Shown: positions 8,512-18,369, counted from the stretch's first letter. The stretch: DNA of 64,000 nt from Fuerstiella sp. (GCA_022843805.1 JALHMY010000002.1:1-64000), one strand, 5' to 3'. The notes: generated from the sequence alone by a model not told the origin. Made by a program: numbers and translations.

Positions 8512-10374
8512 ATGGGTGCCGTTTACGATGAATTTCAACGCGAACTGGCGGCGATGCGAAAACGCTGTGGCGATGATGCTCGACGAGAACTGATTCAGCT
8601 GTTTCTGCTGGCACTGGAACGTGAAGAACTTGTCTCCATCGGGTATCGCGAATCATTGATGAAGGAGCGGATCGCGGCAATGCCGGTCGCGAATGACGTG
8701 AAAGAATTACTGCGGCACGCTCTCGTCTGGATCTGGAAGGACGAGGAGATGCACACGATCTACATTCGTGGAGCGATCCTGAAGCTTGGCGGATGGAAAT
8801 TGCGGACTCAGGCGTTTCTGACACAGGCGGCCGGAGGCGTTGGCGGCTGGGCGGGGTCGGTGATGCAGCACAGTCGCTGGAGTCGAGCGCCGTTTTCACG
8901 GCTGATAGCAACGTTAGTGACCGCGATTGGCGGGCTCGCTGGAAAAGTCCCGCGAGATGTGAAACAGCATCTGCAGACAGGACCATTTCGCAATTTCTGC
9001 ACCTTTAATATCGATGCGGAGCTGACAGCCGCGGTCTGCTGGTATCGCATCACTGAGCTTGCCGAGTCGCAGCCCGATCTGGACATGCAGCTGGCCAGAG
9101 ATTTTAGACGTGTGGCCGAAGACGAAGATCGCCACGGTAAACTGTTTGAGATCCTTGCAGGGGCACTCACAGACCGAGACACGCTTGCCGAAGGTATAAC
9201 AGCAGATTCACTGACTGAACAGATCCGTGAAGTTGGCGAAGAGTTCCTGCCGCGCGAACATCGCTGGATTTCCAACAGCCAAAATCCCATTGGCAGTGGT
9301 CAGCATGTATTGGTTCTGAGTGCGAAGCACAGTGACCGGAAGCGAGAGTTATTTCGGCGAGTGTTGCTGGAAGGCGGACTGCGAGAAGCTATTCAAGCTC
9401 GTGCGTCCGCCGTCGGTCGCCCAGTTGAACAAATGAAGATCGCCATCAAGCCCACATTCATGCTTGGATACCATCGCGGGGACCTGTCCCCGATAACGGA
9501 CCCTGAGCTGGTTGATGATCTGGCTGCCTGTTTGCGGGAGTTTGGATGTGCTGACATCGTGCTGGTCGAAGGTCGAAATATTTACGATCGATTTTTCCGG
9601 AACCGCAGCGTTCATCAGGTTGCTGAATACTTTGGCATTAACTCAGACAACTATCGCGTCGTGGATACCGAGGAAGATCAGGTGCTGCACCAGTACTCTC
9701 GAGGGATGGCACAGTACACAATTGCCAGGGCATGGCGAGATGCCGACTTTCGGATTTCGTTTCCGAAACTGCGAAGTCATCCGATCGAAATGGCGTTATT
9801 GACTGTCGGGAATATTGAGTGGGTCGGCGGCCGATGCGACGAATATCTTTTTCTGGAACGTCAGGCGGACCGTGCGACGGCCGTGATGATGCTGCTGAAT
9901 GACTTTCCTCCACACTTCGGAATTGTGGATGCCTTCGAGAATGTGCCGGATGGTCTGGTCGGCGTGATGGGCTGCCAGAAACCCATTCATCCGATGCGAT
10001 TCTACGCTGGTCCGGACGCGCTGGCTGTGGATACGATTGCGCTGCGGCACATAGGAGTGCAGCAGTTTGAGTCTTCCAGTCTGTTGCGGAGCACAGCTCA
10101 ATGGTTTGGCGGCAGCCGGAATGCGATTGAAGTGAAGGGCGAAGACTCTCCGATTGAGAACTGGCGAGGGCCATTTCACAACGAGCTGAGATCATTACTC
10201 AGCATCATGGCATATCCAGTGTATGTGATGGGAAGTGGTCGAGGGTCATTGTTTGTTCCTGAGATGGATTCGCAGGCTTTCCCCCCGCTTCGTCGTGAAG
10301 GACTGCTGTTAAGGATGACTCGTCGAGCGGTTCGCTGGTTGCTGGGCCTGCACCGGCCGGTTTCCGGATCATGA
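8512..10374 (+). CDS. Ferritin-like diiron domain fused to DUF362
   Basis: A 620-residue protein with two parts. Residues 20-250 form a helical domain with a diiron ligand pattern: E37/E39, the pair E78-x-x-H81 (EEMH), E170 (NIDAE) and E205-x-x-H208 (EDRH), the spacing of a four-helix ferritin-like bundle. Residues 265-560 match DUF362: IAIKPTFMLGY, ITDPELVDDLAACLREFG, ISFPKLRSHP with VGNIEWVGGR, and AGPDALAVDTIALRHIG. There is no CxxC ferredoxin cluster of the kind attached to some DUF362 proteins. The start codon follows a long divergent gap. It heads a tight operon: the CrtI-like gene starts 7 bp later and the hydrolase overlaps that by 1 bp. This suggests an O2-dependent or redox step on a small, possibly lipid or isoprenoid, substrate. 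That role is inference; I know of no assigned function for this fusion. Confidence 0.8.
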   Translation: MGAVYDEFQRELAAMRKRCGDDARRELIQLFLLALEREELVSIGYRESLMKERIAAMPVANDVKELLRHALVWIWKDEEMHTIYIRGAILKLGGWKLRTQAFLTQAAGGVGGWAGSVMQHSRWSRAPFSRLIATLVTAIGGLAGKVPRDVKQHLQTGPFRNFCTFNIDAELTAAVCWYRITELAESQPDLDMQLARDFRRVAEDEDRHGKLFEILAGALTDRDTLAEGITADSLTEQIREVGEEFLPREHRWISNSQNPIGSGQHVLVLSAKHSDRKRELFRRVLLEGGLREAIQARASAVGRPVEQMKIAIKPTFMLGYHRGDLSPITDPELVDDLAACLREFGCADIVLVEGRNIYDRFFRNRSVHQVAEYFGINSDNYRVVDTEEDQVLHQYSRGMAQYTIARAWRDADFRISFPKLRSHPIEMALLTVGNIEWVGGRCDEYLFLERQADRATAVMMLLNDFPPHFGIVDAFENVPDGLVGVMGCQKPIHPMRFYAGPDALAVDTIALRHIGVQQFESSSLLRSTAQWFGGSRNAIEVKGEDSPIENWRGPFHNELRSLLSIMAYPVYVMGSGRGSLFVPEMDSQAFPPLRREGLLLRMTRRAVRWLLGLHRPVSGS

Positions 10375-10381
10375 GGCACAA

Positions 10382-11812
10382 ATGACTCGAAACGTCGTCG
10401 TTATTGGAGCTGGTATTGGTGGGCTGAGTTCCGCTGTTCGCCTTGCCCGGAAAGGCTGTCAGGTAACAGTTCTGGAAGCACGCTCTGTTGCCGGAGGACT
10501 TGCGGGGGGATTTCAACTGGAAGGATTTCGATTTGACACGGGTCCCTACGTGCTGCTCGACAGGCCTGGTATCGAATGGGCGTTTCGGCAGCTCGAGATT
10601 GACCCGGAAACTCAGCTTTCACTGCAGCGCATTCCGGAAGTCTATCAGGTTGACGACGGTTCCGGCCACAATGTCGCGGTCTATGATTCCTTCGAGCAGA
10701 CGGCGTCTGAGTTTGAACAGCAGTGGCCGGGAACTCGAGAAAAATACGGCCAGTTCATCGACCGTTCGGCAGCAGTGTATCGACGTCTTCAGCCCATGCA
10801 GTGGAAGTCGCAGCCGGGAGTCATCGACGTTTTTCGAAATGGCGCATGGCGGGATGTGCCGTTTCTGCTGAGTTCCCTGGGATCTGTGCTGAAGGCATCG
10901 AAGCTGCCGGAAGCGATTGTTCAGGCTCTGGGAATCTGGACTCACGTGGCGGGACAACTGGCCGGAGCCGCCCCTGCTCCGCTGGCGCTGGTGACATCGG
11001 TGATTCATCATGTCGGCGCATGTTATCTGCGCGGTGGCATCGGGATGATTTCCGATGTCTTGATGAACGCCGCCACTGACGCTGGTGCAGAGTTTCGATT
11101 CGGCACTCCCGTTCGCCGAATTTGCTGCCGCAATGGAACTGTCATCGGCGTTGAAACTGACAAAGAGATGCTTTTGGCCGATGCAGTCATTTCCAATGCC
11201 GGTTTGGCCACCTATGCCGGACTGCTGGACGAGGCGGGACGAGCTGCACTAAGTCATCGGACGCAACGCTACTTTCAGAATTTGCCACTGCAATCTCCTG
11301 GTGTGTGTGCGTATCTTGCCGTCAAGGGCAGACCCGCTCCGCCATATCTGAGATTTCGACTGCGCGGGGAAGAAGACGGCTGCCGATTGCTGGTTACGCC
11401 AGGAGTTGTGGATCCCTCACTTGAGAACGAAGGCTGGTATCCGGCGAGGCTCATCGCTCCGATGGCCCATGCGCGAGCGGAATCGGGCGGCGAAGCCGGT
11501 CAGCGGGCGTTCCTGCATCGTGTTGTGGAACAAGAGCACTGGTGGCGAGATTGTTTCGATGATGTACGCGTGCTGGAGACTCGAATCCCGAGTGAATGGG
11601 GAAACAGGTTTCATCTGCACAACAATAGTATGAATCCGGTGATGACTTCGAAATTCATGCTGACCGGGCGTGTCGCTCATCGCAGTCCCTGGATTCGTCG
11701 TTTGTATTTGACTGGCAGTGCGACGCATCCCGGGCAGTGGGTGAGTTTTTGTTCGGTCAGTGGAGTTCTGGCGGCTGATTGTTTGCTGGCCGATGCGAAG
11801 GCGAGACGGTAA
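10382..11812 (+). CDS. CrtI/phytoene desaturase-like FAD oxidoreductase
   Basis: A 476-residue flavoprotein. The N-terminus has the dinucleotide-binding motif VIGAGIGGLSSAVRLARKG and the family follow-up VLEARSVAGGLAGGF, then FRFDTGPYVLLD. Near the end, LTGSATHPGQWVSFCSVSG is the second FAD-binding motif of phytoene desaturases and carotenoid isomerases. Several residue blocks in between (LRGGIGMISDVLMNAATDAGAEF, ISNAGLATYAGLL) also fit. Family members desaturate, saturate or isomerise polyenes. No phytoene synthase or other carotenoid gene lies in the window, so the substrate is unknown. It starts 7 bp after the ferritin-like/DUF362 gene and its TAA overlaps the ATG of the next gene (TAATG), so the three proteins are very likely made together. 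Confidence 0.9.
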   Translation: MTRNVVVIGAGIGGLSSAVRLARKGCQVTVLEARSVAGGLAGGFQLEGFRFDTGPYVLLDRPGIEWAFRQLEIDPETQLSLQRIPEVYQVDDGSGHNVAVYDSFEQTASEFEQQWPGTREKYGQFIDRSAAVYRRLQPMQWKSQPGVIDVFRNGAWRDVPFLLSSLGSVLKASKLPEAIVQALGIWTHVAGQLAGAAPAPLALVTSVIHHVGACYLRGGIGMISDVLMNAATDAGAEFRFGTPVRRICCRNGTVIGVETDKEMLLADAVISNAGLATYAGLLDEAGRAALSHRTQRYFQNLPLQSPGVCAYLAVKGRPAPPYLRFRLRGEEDGCRLLVTPGVVDPSLENEGWYPARLIAPMAHARAESGGEAGQRAFLHRVVEQEHWWRDCFDDVRVLETRIPSEWGNRFHLHNNSMNPVMTSKFMLTGRVAHRSPWIRRLYLTGSATHPGQWVSFCSVSGVLAADCLLADAKARR

Positions 11813-12666
11813 TGAACCACGTTCCTCTGCTGGCAACCCAACGACTGCACCTGAGCAACGGAAAGCATTTGCGCATATTTCGCAGTGGCAACGGGCCTCC
11901 CATTGTTCTGCTGCATGGTTATCCGGAGAACCTTCAGATCTGGAGTCAGGTTGCTCCACTGCTGGCGGACCATTTTGAGGTCATTGCATTTGATTGGCCT
12001 GGAATGGGATACAGTGACGAGTGGCCGGGAGGTACGACTCCACAATTGCTTGCCCGAAGACTGCTGCTGATACTTGATGAACTCAGGGTGTCGCGACCCA
12101 CGGTGCTGGGTCTGGATATGGGCGGCCAGCCTGCACTGGCATTCGCCGCGATGTATTCAGATCGTATTCAGAGACTCATCGTTATGAATTCGCTTGTCTT
12201 TGGCGATGAACAAACGTCGTGGGAAATCCGATGGTTGCGAAAGTTCGGCTTCAATCGCTTTGTATTGCGAACGCTGCCGGGCCTCATCTTTCGTCGCGCG
12301 GAACGCACTTTTTTGTCACGCGGTGAGCGACTGGATGCTCGACTGCGCAGCGACTTTTGGACAGCATTCCAAAAGTCGGCGGTTCGCAGATTTATCAGCA
12401 AAATGTGCGCAGGATATCAGGGAACGCTGAGTCAGCTCCCGGAGATGTACAGAACAATTCGTTGTCCCACACTGGTTCTGTGGGCGGAACATGACAAGCA
12501 TTTTCCCCTGATTCAGGCAAGGCGACTTCACGAGGCGATCAGAGGATCGAGGTTGAGTATTATTCGAGAGGCAACTCATTGGATGCCTCTGACGCATGCC
12601 ATGGTGCTGACTGACACTGTCAGGCGATTCGACGTTCAAATTCCTGTCGATGAAGCCAGCAGTTAA
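11812..12666 (+). CDS. Alpha/beta hydrolase with Asp nucleophile (haloalkane dehalogenase/epoxide hydrolase type)
   Basis: A 284-residue cytoplasmic enzyme. The oxyanion motif HGYPENLQIW lies at residues 35-44. The nucleophile elbow is GLDMGG with Asp102 rather than Ser, which places it with haloalkane dehalogenases and epoxide hydrolases instead of esterases. The acid is probably Asp228 (WAEHDKHFP) and the base His256 (EATHWMPL). A cap domain spans about residues 135-210. The start at 11812 overlaps the stop of the CrtI-like gene by one base (TAATG), indicating translational coupling. In this operon an epoxide or similar oxygenated intermediate made by the diiron/FAD proteins is a plausible substrate, but that is inference. 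Confidence 0.88.
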   Translation: MNHVPLLATQRLHLSNGKHLRIFRSGNGPPIVLLHGYPENLQIWSQVAPLLADHFEVIAFDWPGMGYSDEWPGGTTPQLLARRLLLILDELRVSRPTVLGLDMGGQPALAFAAMYSDRIQRLIVMNSLVFGDEQTSWEIRWLRKFGFNRFVLRTLPGLIFRRAERTFLSRGERLDARLRSDFWTAFQKSAVRRFISKMCAGYQGTLSQLPEMYRTIRCPTLVLWAEHDKHFPLIQARRLHEAIRGSRLSIIREATHWMPLTHAMVLTDTVRRFDVQIPVDEASS

Positions 12667-12860
12667 ATCCGCGTCTGGCGATGCAACCCCTGTTTGATTT
12701 GAGTAGTAAAGTCCAGCAGGATATCGGCTACCGTTTCATCGGCCAGGCTGTTATATTGCGCTGGCACTGCAGACAGGCATCATGTCATCATTTGGCCAGA
12801 TCGCAGCGACAGCAATCTTTTAGTACGCCTGGCGATGCGGTTCAGGGAAGAGAACTCGCC

Positions 12861-15800
12861 ATGAAGACAGCTTCGTTGCTGCTGACAATTATTGTGATTT
12901 TTCCGGGGATCAGCGTTTTGGCTGTTCAGCAGTCCGCTGGACAGGTTACTGCCGAAAAATTATCTTCGCCAGTTGTCCAGCCGCCAGTTGTCCAGCCACT
13001 CGGTACTGCTGCTCCGCCGGCTGATGTACCTGCCAGTCCTGCGCCCGCCAAACCTGCGGAGGCTGCGGGGACTGAGGCGGCGGGGGACAGTCCGATTCCG
13101 CTGACCGATCTGCTGGGGCAGCTGAAGCAGCGGTTGACAACCGCGGAGATGGAACAGGCCATCAGAGAGCAGCTTCTCGAACGGCTCAACGGCGTCACGA
13201 AGGAAATTGCTCAGGGAGAGGAGCATCGTACCAGTCAGGTGCAGCTGCGAACCCGGATGGAGGTTCTGGCGGAAGAAGCTGGAAAGCTGAGGAATCCGCC
13301 TGCTGCAGAGATGCCATCGATTGATGTGAGGGAGACTGATACCGCTCAGCTGGAAACGCAGCTGGCCACACTTCAGGTCAAACTGACCGAAGAACAGCAG
13401 CGACTTGCGGCCCTTCAGCAGCGGCTGAACGAGGGAGCATCAGCGAGGCAGACGCTGCAGACTCAGGCGGGGAAGCTGACATCAGATCTGGCAGCCCTGC
13501 CAACGGGGAACGGAACTCCCGATCTCGTAAATCCGCCCCCCGAACAGGCGGTTGCCGAACTGGAGCAGGCTGCTCGTCGGGTGCGACTTCGGGCCGAGCT
13601 GAATTTGCTGCAGACGCGGCTTTCGCTGTTTGATGCAGAGACGAGCCTCGGGCTGTTTCAGCTTCGTGTTACGGGAAAGGAGCGACTGGTTGCACAGCTG
13701 CAGAAGAATCTGACGGAGATTCGCGAAGAGCTGGAAACTCGACGCAAGGCAGAATCGGAAGCGAGGCTGCAGCAGGCGCAGAGGGATCAGCAGAAGATTA
13801 CCGATCCCGGCCTGAAAGATCTGGTTGCTCGAAGTACTGTCATTGCTGAAGCGAACAACAGTCTGGTTCAGGAGCAGATTCCTCGCTGGCAGAACGAGCT
13901 GAAACGCCGATCACAGCAGCTTAGTCGAATCCGTGATGAGGGGGACAAGCTTAAGTCGCGTATTGACCGTTTCGGTACATCCGGTGTTGTGGGAGTGGAG
14001 CTGCTGAGATACCACCAGAATCTGCCGTCACTTCTGGAACTGGAGAACCTGCTGGCAGGTATTGAAACCGAGCAGACTCGGCTGGAATTTGATCGGCTGG
14101 ATTATACCGAAGAGCTTACGGCAGCAGAGGTCGCACTGGAGAACTCGGCGACTGCATCTGCGGATGTTCAGAATCTCTGGAGCAGCAAGGCGGCAATTCT
14201 GCGTTCCATTATCGGAAACAACATGTCGCTCTTTTCCGTCCTGGCCGATTTGAACGCCGAATGTCGAACGATGCTGTCTGTGATTTCTTCATGGGAAGAC
14301 TATGTCAGCGTGCAGGCACTGTGGTTTCCCAGTCACACCTGGCCGGCACTCACCATGTCGTCGGATGCCGCACAGGAATGGCAACAGATCAGCGTCAGTC
14401 TCTGGAAGGAATGGAACGACCTGTATGTCTCACTGGATTATCGTTCATGGGGCATGCTGATACCCGATCTGCTGATCATGTTCGCACTGGTGGCGATGCA
14501 GAGACGTGCGAGGACAGCGATTACAGAGTGTTCCGAGAGGGCTGCACGGCGATCATGTGTGATGATGATGCCGACGCTGAAAGCTCTGCTGATGACCATG
14601 ATTGTCGCGGCCGTCTGGCCTCTGCTGTTTATTCTGCTTGGGACCACATTTCGTTTTATGTTTGCTCCCCGCACCGTGACGGCCGCTTTGTGCGGCGCGA
14701 TGATTGTCGGCGGCTTCTGGTTCATGCTGATCAATTTCTTCAGACAGATGCTGAGATCGGGCGGGCTGGCCGAGGCGCATTTCGGCTGGGATGAAGGTGT
14801 TTGTCGCTTTGCCCGCAGCTGGCTTCATCAGCTGATTTTACTGATGGCGTTTCCCGGTCTGGTTTACTGGTTCCTGCGATTCGTTCCCATGGAGGTTCCT
14901 GCTTCGCTGCGTCTGACGTTCATTCTGCTGATGCTGCTGATCGCCATTCAGATCGGTTTTCTCTGGCGACAGGGACGGTCAACATCCGGGCAGACCCGAT
15001 TAACTCGGCTGAGCTCGTACCGCAATTTTCGATGGTTGTGGATTACCGTCGCACTGCTGATACCGCTGAGCCTCGCCGGCCTTTCCTTTATTGGATATCA
15101 CTACACGGCAACAGTTCTGGCACGCAGGCTTGTCGCAACGGTCAGTGTGTCTTCACTGCTGGCGACGGTCCACGCGCTGCTGGAACGATGGCTCAAAGTG
15201 CGTCGCACCAGAGCCGCGCTGGAACTGGCTCGTGAACGTGCCGTTCAGCGAGAGAAGGCCATGGGGACGGAAGGCGAATCATCAGAAACCACGGATTCCA
15301 CCATTCCGCCCACCCCGCCTCCGGAAACAGACTTCGAAGTTCTGGGAGTGCAGGCCCACGCGCTGATACGCAATCTGCTGCTGATTGCATTCGGCAGTAT
15401 TCTGTGGGCAATCTGGTATGAGGTTTTGCCGGCACTGCGAGTGCTGTCCGAATATCAGCTGTGGCAGGTCGCTGACGAAGTGACGGCTGTCGCCACGAGC
15501 GAAGATAATGTTTCGGTGACTCAGACGCGAATTCAGCTTGTCTGGGTGACGTTTGGCGATTTGCTCTTTTCTGCCATCGCGGCAACCATCACATTTGTTG
15601 GAGTTCGGTTCCTTCCCGGGTTTATTGAGGTCATGCTTCTGAGCCGGGTTGCGTTTGATGCAGGCCTGCGTTATGCGATCATCACGGTCACACGTTACCT
15701 GCTGCTGCTGGCAGGCACAGTTCTGGTTTGTCAGTCTATTGGAATCCGCTGGGGTAATGTCCAGTGGCTGGCGGCTGGCTTGTCCGTCGGTCTGGGCTTT

Positions 15801-16340
15801 GGATTGCAGGAAGTTTTCGCCAACTTCATTTCCGGCCTGATCATTCTGTTCGAACGTCCCGTCAGAATCGGTGATATTGTGACGATCGATGGTGTGACGG
15901 GCGTGGTTTCCCGAATTCGCATTCGAGCAACGTCAATCACGGACTGGGATCGTCGGGAATATATTGTCCCCAATAAGGAATTTGTCACTGCAAAAGTTCT
16001 GAACTGGACACTGACCGATACCACGAATCGATTCGTGATGAACGTTGGGATCGGATACGGATCCGATACGGTGAAGGCGCGAGAGATCCTTCTGGCAGTG
16101 GCACAGTCACATCCAAACATTCTGAAGGACCCTGCCCCGGTGGCCAGCTTTGAGGGGTTTGGAGAAAGTTCGCTCCAGTTACTTTTGCGTGTGTATCTTC
16201 CGAATATGGATAATCGCCTGGCGACGATTTCTGACCTTCACACGGAGATTCTGCGACGGTTCAGTCAGGAGGGAATTGAATTGCCGTTTCCTCAGCGTTC
16301 ACTGCACATTGTGTCGGATGCTCGAAATCAATGTCGCTGA
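12861..16340 (+). CDS. MscS-type mechanosensitive channel with large periplasmic domain (MscK/MscM-like)
   Basis: About 1159 residues from the ATG at 12861, which has GGGAAGAG upstream and begins a signal peptide (MKTASLLLTIIVIFPG). The frame is open for 60 more codons upstream, but these look non-coding. A Pro/Ala-rich linker (residues 30-75) is followed by a long coiled-coil region to about residue 480, rich in Gln, Glu and Leu. About eight to eleven membrane helices follow. The C-terminal MscS module shows the pore/beta region GLGFGLQEVFANFISGLIIL, RPVRIGDIVTIDGVTGVV, YIVPNKEFVTAKVLNW and the cytoplasmic cage up to residue 1150. It would release solutes under osmotic downshock. Its 3' end overlaps the convergent trpD by 13 bp. 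Confidence 0.93.
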   Translation: MKTASLLLTIIVIFPGISVLAVQQSAGQVTAEKLSSPVVQPPVVQPLGTAAPPADVPASPAPAKPAEAAGTEAAGDSPIPLTDLLGQLKQRLTTAEMEQAIREQLLERLNGVTKEIAQGEEHRTSQVQLRTRMEVLAEEAGKLRNPPAAEMPSIDVRETDTAQLETQLATLQVKLTEEQQRLAALQQRLNEGASARQTLQTQAGKLTSDLAALPTGNGTPDLVNPPPEQAVAELEQAARRVRLRAELNLLQTRLSLFDAETSLGLFQLRVTGKERLVAQLQKNLTEIREELETRRKAESEARLQQAQRDQQKITDPGLKDLVARSTVIAEANNSLVQEQIPRWQNELKRRSQQLSRIRDEGDKLKSRIDRFGTSGVVGVELLRYHQNLPSLLELENLLAGIETEQTRLEFDRLDYTEELTAAEVALENSATASADVQNLWSSKAAILRSIIGNNMSLFSVLADLNAECRTMLSVISSWEDYVSVQALWFPSHTWPALTMSSDAAQEWQQISVSLWKEWNDLYVSLDYRSWGMLIPDLLIMFALVAMQRRARTAITECSERAARRSCVMMMPTLKALLMTMIVAAVWPLLFILLGTTFRFMFAPRTVTAALCGAMIVGGFWFMLINFFRQMLRSGGLAEAHFGWDEGVCRFARSWLHQLILLMAFPGLVYWFLRFVPMEVPASLRLTFILLMLLIAIQIGFLWRQGRSTSGQTRLTRLSSYRNFRWLWITVALLIPLSLAGLSFIGYHYTATVLARRLVATVSVSSLLATVHALLERWLKVRRTRAALELARERAVQREKAMGTEGESSETTDSTIPPTPPPETDFEVLGVQAHALIRNLLLIAFGSILWAIWYEVLPALRVLSEYQLWQVADEVTAVATSEDNVSVTQTRIQLVWVTFGDLLFSAIAATITFVGVRFLPGFIEVMLLSRVAFDAGLRYAIITVTRYLLLLAGTVLVCQSIGIRWGNVQWLAAGLSVGLGFGLQEVFANFISGLIILFERPVRIGDIVTIDGVTGVVSRIRIRATSITDWDRREYIVPNKEFVTAKVLNWTLTDTTNRFVMNVGIGYGSDTVKAREILLAVAQSHPNILKDPAPVASFEGFGESSLQLLLRVYLPNMDNRLATISDLHTEILRRFSQEGIELPFPQRSLHIVSDARNQCR

Positions 16341-17350
16341 GTCCACTGCACCAGCTGCTGCAGTTTTTCCGCTGCCTGGCCTGTGCGAATCACTTCCGTT
16401 GCCTTGTGGACGGCATCGCGGACATGGGAAAACTGATTACATGCGACGAGCGCCGCTGCGGTATTTGCAACCACCATAGAGGACGCAGATGACGGCACTC
16501 CGCTGAGGACCGATTGAATAACAGCCGCGCTTTCTGACGGGGACTTTACGGTCAGGTCAGAGACCGAGCATTCAGGCAACTCGAAATCATCTGCGTGCCA
16601 CTGATGCTCTGAAATCTGCCCTCTGGTCACGTCAAAAACCGTTGTGGTTCCCCACAGGCAAACTTCGTCAAGCTGATTGTTTCCACAGACGACGAGCGCT
16701 CGCTCACCTCCAAGCTGACTGATTGCGGATGCCAGCAGGCGAGCCCGTTCATTACTGGAGGCTCCAAGAAGCTGAAAATCGGCTGCGGCAGGATTTGTCA
16801 GCGGACCCAGTAGATTGAAGATCGTCGGAAAGCCCAGCTGTCGCCGCACCGGGGCTGCGTACTTCATCGCACCATGCACCATTGGTGCGAAGCAGAAGGC
16901 AATTCCTGTTTCTTCCAGACATCGGCCGGCAAGGTCCGGTGAAAGGCTAATGTTGACTCCCAGAGTTTCCAGAACATCAGCCGAGCCGCTGCTGCTGGAA
17001 ACGCTGCGATTTCCGTGTTTGGCAACGTTGACTCCGCACGCCGCCGCCACAATGGCCGTGGCCGTGCTGATGTTGAACGTGTGCAGGTGATCGCCGCCCG
17101 TGCCGCATGTGTCAAGGAGAGGAGAACGAGTCGTCAGAATCCGCGACGCCCGGGATCGCATCGCCCTGGCAGCTCCCGTCAGTTCCTCGGCAACAGGTCC
17201 CTTGGCAGCCATTGCCGTGAGAAATGCGGCAATATCCACCGGATCACAGGAGCCGTCCATAATGACACCAATGCACGTGCAGACTGATTCAGCTGTCAGG
17301 TTTTGCTGCTGAAGCAGCTGCTGGACGGGCAATCGAAGGCAGTCATGCAT
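16328..17350 (-). CDS. trpD: Anthranilate phosphoribosyltransferase (TrpD)
   Basis: About 340 residues. It transfers phosphoribosyl from PRPP to anthranilate in tryptophan synthesis. The phosphoribosyl-binding signature DTCGTGGDHLHTFNISTA, then VAKHGNR and FNLLGPLTNPA, are all present. Family length matches. The ATG at 17350 gives the usual short N-terminus before the helical domain (QQLLQQQNLTAESV); an ATG at 17368 is possible, and neither has a clear ribosome binding site. No other trp biosynthetic gene adjoins it. The 3' end overlaps the channel gene on the other strand by 13 bp. Confidence 0.95.
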   Translation of the reverse strand: MHDCLRLPVQQLLQQQNLTAESVCTCIGVIMDGSCDPVDIAAFLTAMAAKGPVAEELTGAARAMRSRASRILTTRSPLLDTCGTGGDHLHTFNISTATAIVAAACGVNVAKHGNRSVSSSSGSADVLETLGVNISLSPDLAGRCLEETGIAFCFAPMVHGAMKYAAPVRRQLGFPTIFNLLGPLTNPAAADFQLLGASSNERARLLASAISQLGGERALVVCGNNQLDEVCLWGTTTVFDVTRGQISEHQWHADDFELPECSVSDLTVKSPSESAAVIQSVLSGVPSSASSMVVANTAAALVACNQFSHVRDAVHKATEVIRTGQAAEKLQQLVQWTQRH

Positions 17351-17501
17351 GGCGACCGGACATTTCAAAAAAAACGTTCATTTGATAAGAAGCTGGACGG
17401 AATACAGTTTGCAGAGTAGCAGCCGGGCATGCGGTTTCGAACAATGGGAGTCCTCGTGGTTCGGCAACCCCTGAACTGAGAAACAGGTACACCAGATTAC
17501 C

Positions 17502-18257
17502 ATGACCAACGACAACTTTCTTCACACGGATGCCCCGGCCGAGATCGAAATTGCAGGTTCAGAGTCTCGCTGTTCCTATTTGCCCCGGCAGTCGGCCACC
17601 ATGGTGTACCGACTGGCCATACGACTGTCTGCCACACGATACGATGCTCTGCTTTCGCGAGGATGGAGACGATTTGGCCGCACACTGTTTCGTCCTGTCT
17701 GCTCCGGCTGCCAGGCTTGTCAGAGTCTGCGGGTGATTGTGCCGGAATTCCAGCCTTCAAAAAGCCATCGACGGACTCTGAGAAAGAATTCCGACGTTGA
17801 GGTGCTGATTCAGCGTCCCACTGTTACGGACGAACATCTGGAACTTTATAACAGCTACCATCTGGACATGCACTACCGTCGACAATGGCCTTTTCGCCGA
17901 ATTAATCACGACCAGTATTACGAGTCATTTCTGGACGGAAATTTTTCGTTTTCCCGCGAATTCCAGTACCGACAGAACGGACGGCTGATTGGGCTGGGCA
18001 TCGTGGATATCACGGATACTGCCATGTCGAGTATCTATTTTGTGCATGATCCCGAGTACCGGGACTCCGCTCTCGGCACATTTTCCGTTCTGTGTGAGCT
18101 GCAGGAAGGCATGCGATCGAATCGAAATCGGCTGTATATGGGGTACTACATCCAAGACTGCCCGTCAATGAATTACAAGAATCGCTATTTGCCGTATGAA
18201 ATCCTGCAGGAATATGTGTGCGACAGTCAGGAGCCGGACTGGCAGAGACACTCCTGA
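17502..18257 (+). CDS. bpt: Aspartate/glutamate leucyltransferase (Bpt, ATE family)
   Basis: A 251-residue aminoacyl-tRNA-protein transferase. The N-terminal Cys-rich block SRCSYLPRQ and PVCSGCQACQSLRV is the ATE_N signature, and the C-terminal half has SSIYFVHDPEYRDSALGTFS, LYMGYYIQDCPSMNYK and the PYEIL end of ATE_C. Bacterial members (Bpt) add Leu from Leu-tRNA to proteins with N-terminal Asp or Glu, directing them to ClpS/ClpAP. Length matches the family. It is monocistronic, convergent with the DMFase-like gene, with a hairpin between them. Confidence 0.93.
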   Translation: MTNDNFLHTDAPAEIEIAGSESRCSYLPRQSATMVYRLAIRLSATRYDALLSRGWRRFGRTLFRPVCSGCQACQSLRVIVPEFQPSKSHRRTLRKNSDVEVLIQRPTVTDEHLELYNSYHLDMHYRRQWPFRRINHDQYYESFLDGNFSFSREFQYRQNGRLIGLGIVDITDTAMSSIYFVHDPEYRDSALGTFSVLCELQEGMRSNRNRLYMGYYIQDCPSMNYKNRYLPYEILQEYVCDSQEPDWQRHS

Positions 18258-18369
18258 CGGCTCAGGACGTGTTGATACAACCCGTTGAGTCGCAAGTGTT
18301 TACGTCTCACGCTTTGCCGGTCGGTTTCGGTGGAGTAGTGCTCCGTCAGGATAAAGCGTTCGGGTTGGA

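Noticed and set aside
12681-12860. Upstream extension of the MscK-like protein by 60 residues
   Set aside because: The ATG at 12861 has a ribosome binding site and starts a signal peptide; the upstream residues have no such features.
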